Below are positions 16,630-17,204 of a DNA stretch of 17,204 nt, piece after piece. Source of the DNA: an uncultured Rhodospirillaceae bacterium (GTDB taxonomy: Bacteria > Pseudomonadota > Alphaproteobacteria > Rhodospirillales > UBA2165); NCBI GenBank assembly GCA_913054205.1, contig CAJXJM010000009.1, positions 1-17,204 on the forward strand. Direction: 5' to 3'. The notes under the pieces are model-generated. The model saw nothing but the letters and a program-made list of their open reading frames with translations, searched no databases and was not told the origin of the DNA. How positions within the stretch are numbered: the first letter of the stretch is position 1; every line of letters starts with the position of its first letter. Made by a program: the position numbers and the translations under genes.

Positions 16630-16740
16630 TTTCGGAAAACCCTAAAATTTAATAGGGAATAATAATGCATCCAAAACTGTTACTAATCTAATATAGGCAC
16701 AGAACTGCAGTAGAATGCTGATGATTACTGGTCCACAAAA
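16630..16740 (+). other. Intergenic gap before the sigma factor
   Basis: This short AT-rich gap holds only a weak inverted pair, CCCTA (16640-16644) and TAGGG (16653-16657), with no T-run, so I do not call a terminator. No clear promoter or GGAAC-type ECF promoter was found, and the sigma-factor ATG has no good ribosome site. Confidence 0.4.
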
Positions 16741-17100
16741 ATGAGCAGCAAGCGCGATGCTGTAATTGCTGAGCTACCGAAGCTGCGCCGTTATGCGACC
16801 GCTTTGATAGGCGATTCAGCGCGAGCGGACGATCTCGTCCAGGATACTGTCGAACGCGCGCTTTCTAGGCTTCAACTTTGGAAGTCGGGTACCAATATGC
16901 GAGGCTGGTTGTTTACGATCATGCACAATCTCCACGTAAATGCGGTACGTAAACAAATATCGAGGGGCCGCGAGGTGCCGGTAAATGACTACGATTCGGC
17001 ATTGTCGGCGAGGGCTGAGCAGCCATCACGCATCAAAATGCTGGATGTGTCGAATGCCCTACAGCAGATATTGGCCTTGGCTGCGTCTAGTTTTTCTTGA
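16741..17100 (+). CDS. ECF sigma factor, truncated after the sigma-2 domain
   Basis: Residues 10-71 match sigma region 2 of extracytoplasmic-function sigma factors: LRRYATALIGDSARADDLVQDTVERAL, then GWLFTIMHNLHVNAVRK, which includes the -10-recognition helix. A linker and the beginning of region 4 (DVSNALQQI, to about residue 110) follow. The expected LP...GxSYxEIA...GTVxSRL helix-turn-helix is missing. Instead the frame continues with nine unrelated residues and stops at 17100, giving 119 residues against a usual 160-200. Without sigma-4 it should not recognise a -35 element, so it is probably nonfunctional. The break at about 17068-17075 looks like a join to foreign sequence. No anti-sigma factor is in view. 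Confidence 0.75.
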   Translation: MSSKRDAVIAELPKLRRYATALIGDSARADDLVQDTVERALSRLQLWKSGTNMRGWLFTIMHNLHVNAVRKQISRGREVPVNDYDSALSARAEQPSRIKMLDVSNALQQILALAASSFS

Positions 17101-17204
17101 GTAGAGACAATACTGGAGGGAGAGTCTGATGGCGCCGCTGCATCTTCAGCAAAAGATTTTGGTTGGCTGCTGGCCTCGGTATTGGCCTCAGCATCACCTT
17201 TTTT
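17068..17204 (-). other. Possible end of a minus-strand gene, open to the window edge
   Basis: From the right edge the minus strand reads in one open frame KKGDAEANTEASSQPKSF, AEDAAAPSDSPSSIV, then STQEKLDAAKANI. This has the composition of a charged, Ala/Ser/Pro-rich protein tail or linker. The frame runs on to a stop at 16989-16991, but that last part is antisense to the sigma factor and does not look like protein. It may be the fragment of another gene fused to the broken sigma factor. Too little is visible to name it. Confidence 0.25.

Noticed and set aside
16640..16657. Terminator after the VWA gene
   Set aside because: The inverted pair has only five base pairs, an A/T loop and no T-run.
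1..17204. CRISPR array, insertion sequence, prophage or tRNA
   Set aside because: I looked for regularly spaced repeats, terminal inverted repeats with a transposase, phage-type genes and cloverleaf-like segments and saw none.

Overview
The window looks like chromosomal DNA of an alphaproteobacterium, probably free-living and of moderate GC. Two signs support this: a recA gene followed directly by alaS, an order common in that class, and a GAAC-N7-GAAC element upstream of recA, the SOS box form known from Alphaproteobacteria. The species cannot be named from the sequence, and a marine or oligotrophic lifestyle is only a guess from the gene content.

Positions 1 to about 9,750 form an accessory catabolic region. 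It opens inside the alpha subunit of a Rieske ring-hydroxylating oxygenase, cut by the window edge, followed by its beta subunit. Meeting them tail to tail on the minus strand are a D-tartrate-dehydratase-like enolase-superfamily enzyme and a small VOC (glyoxalase-fold) protein, which form a two-gene operon. A divergent promoter region of about 250 bases separates that pair from a three-subunit molybdenum hydroxylase in medium-small-large order (FAD, 2x[2Fe-2S], Mo). A complete TRAP transporter (dctP, dctQ, dctM) follows, with its own good sigma-70-type promoter, an intercistronic hairpin and a clear intrinsic terminator. Together these suggest uptake of an organic acid and its oxidation by a ring dioxygenase and/or Mo hydroxylase. 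The substrate is not readable from sequence.

Positions 9,748 to about 10,390 hold a decayed minus-strand alpha/beta-hydrolase gene (arylformamidase-like) with an intact C-terminal half and a frameshifted N-terminal part. It marks the boundary to the housekeeping region.

Positions 10,391 to about 16,630 are core genes: a recA promoter region with an SOS box, recA, a strong intrinsic terminator, alaS with a 15-bp palindrome upstream, and then a tightly spaced MoxR-type AAA+ ATPase and CoxE-like VWA protein. This last pair resembles CoxD/CoxE, accessory factors of molybdenum CO dehydrogenase, and so may be linked to the Mo hydroxylase 8 kb upstream.

The last 500 bases carry an ECF sigma factor whose sigma-4 part is missing. 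Its similarity breaks off near 17,070. Beyond that point the minus strand reads as an Ala/Ser/Glu-rich tail open to the window edge, which suggests a rearrangement or an assembly join. I saw no tRNA, rRNA, CRISPR array, insertion sequence or phage gene. No wholly new system is evident; the unassigned catabolic cluster is the most interesting part.
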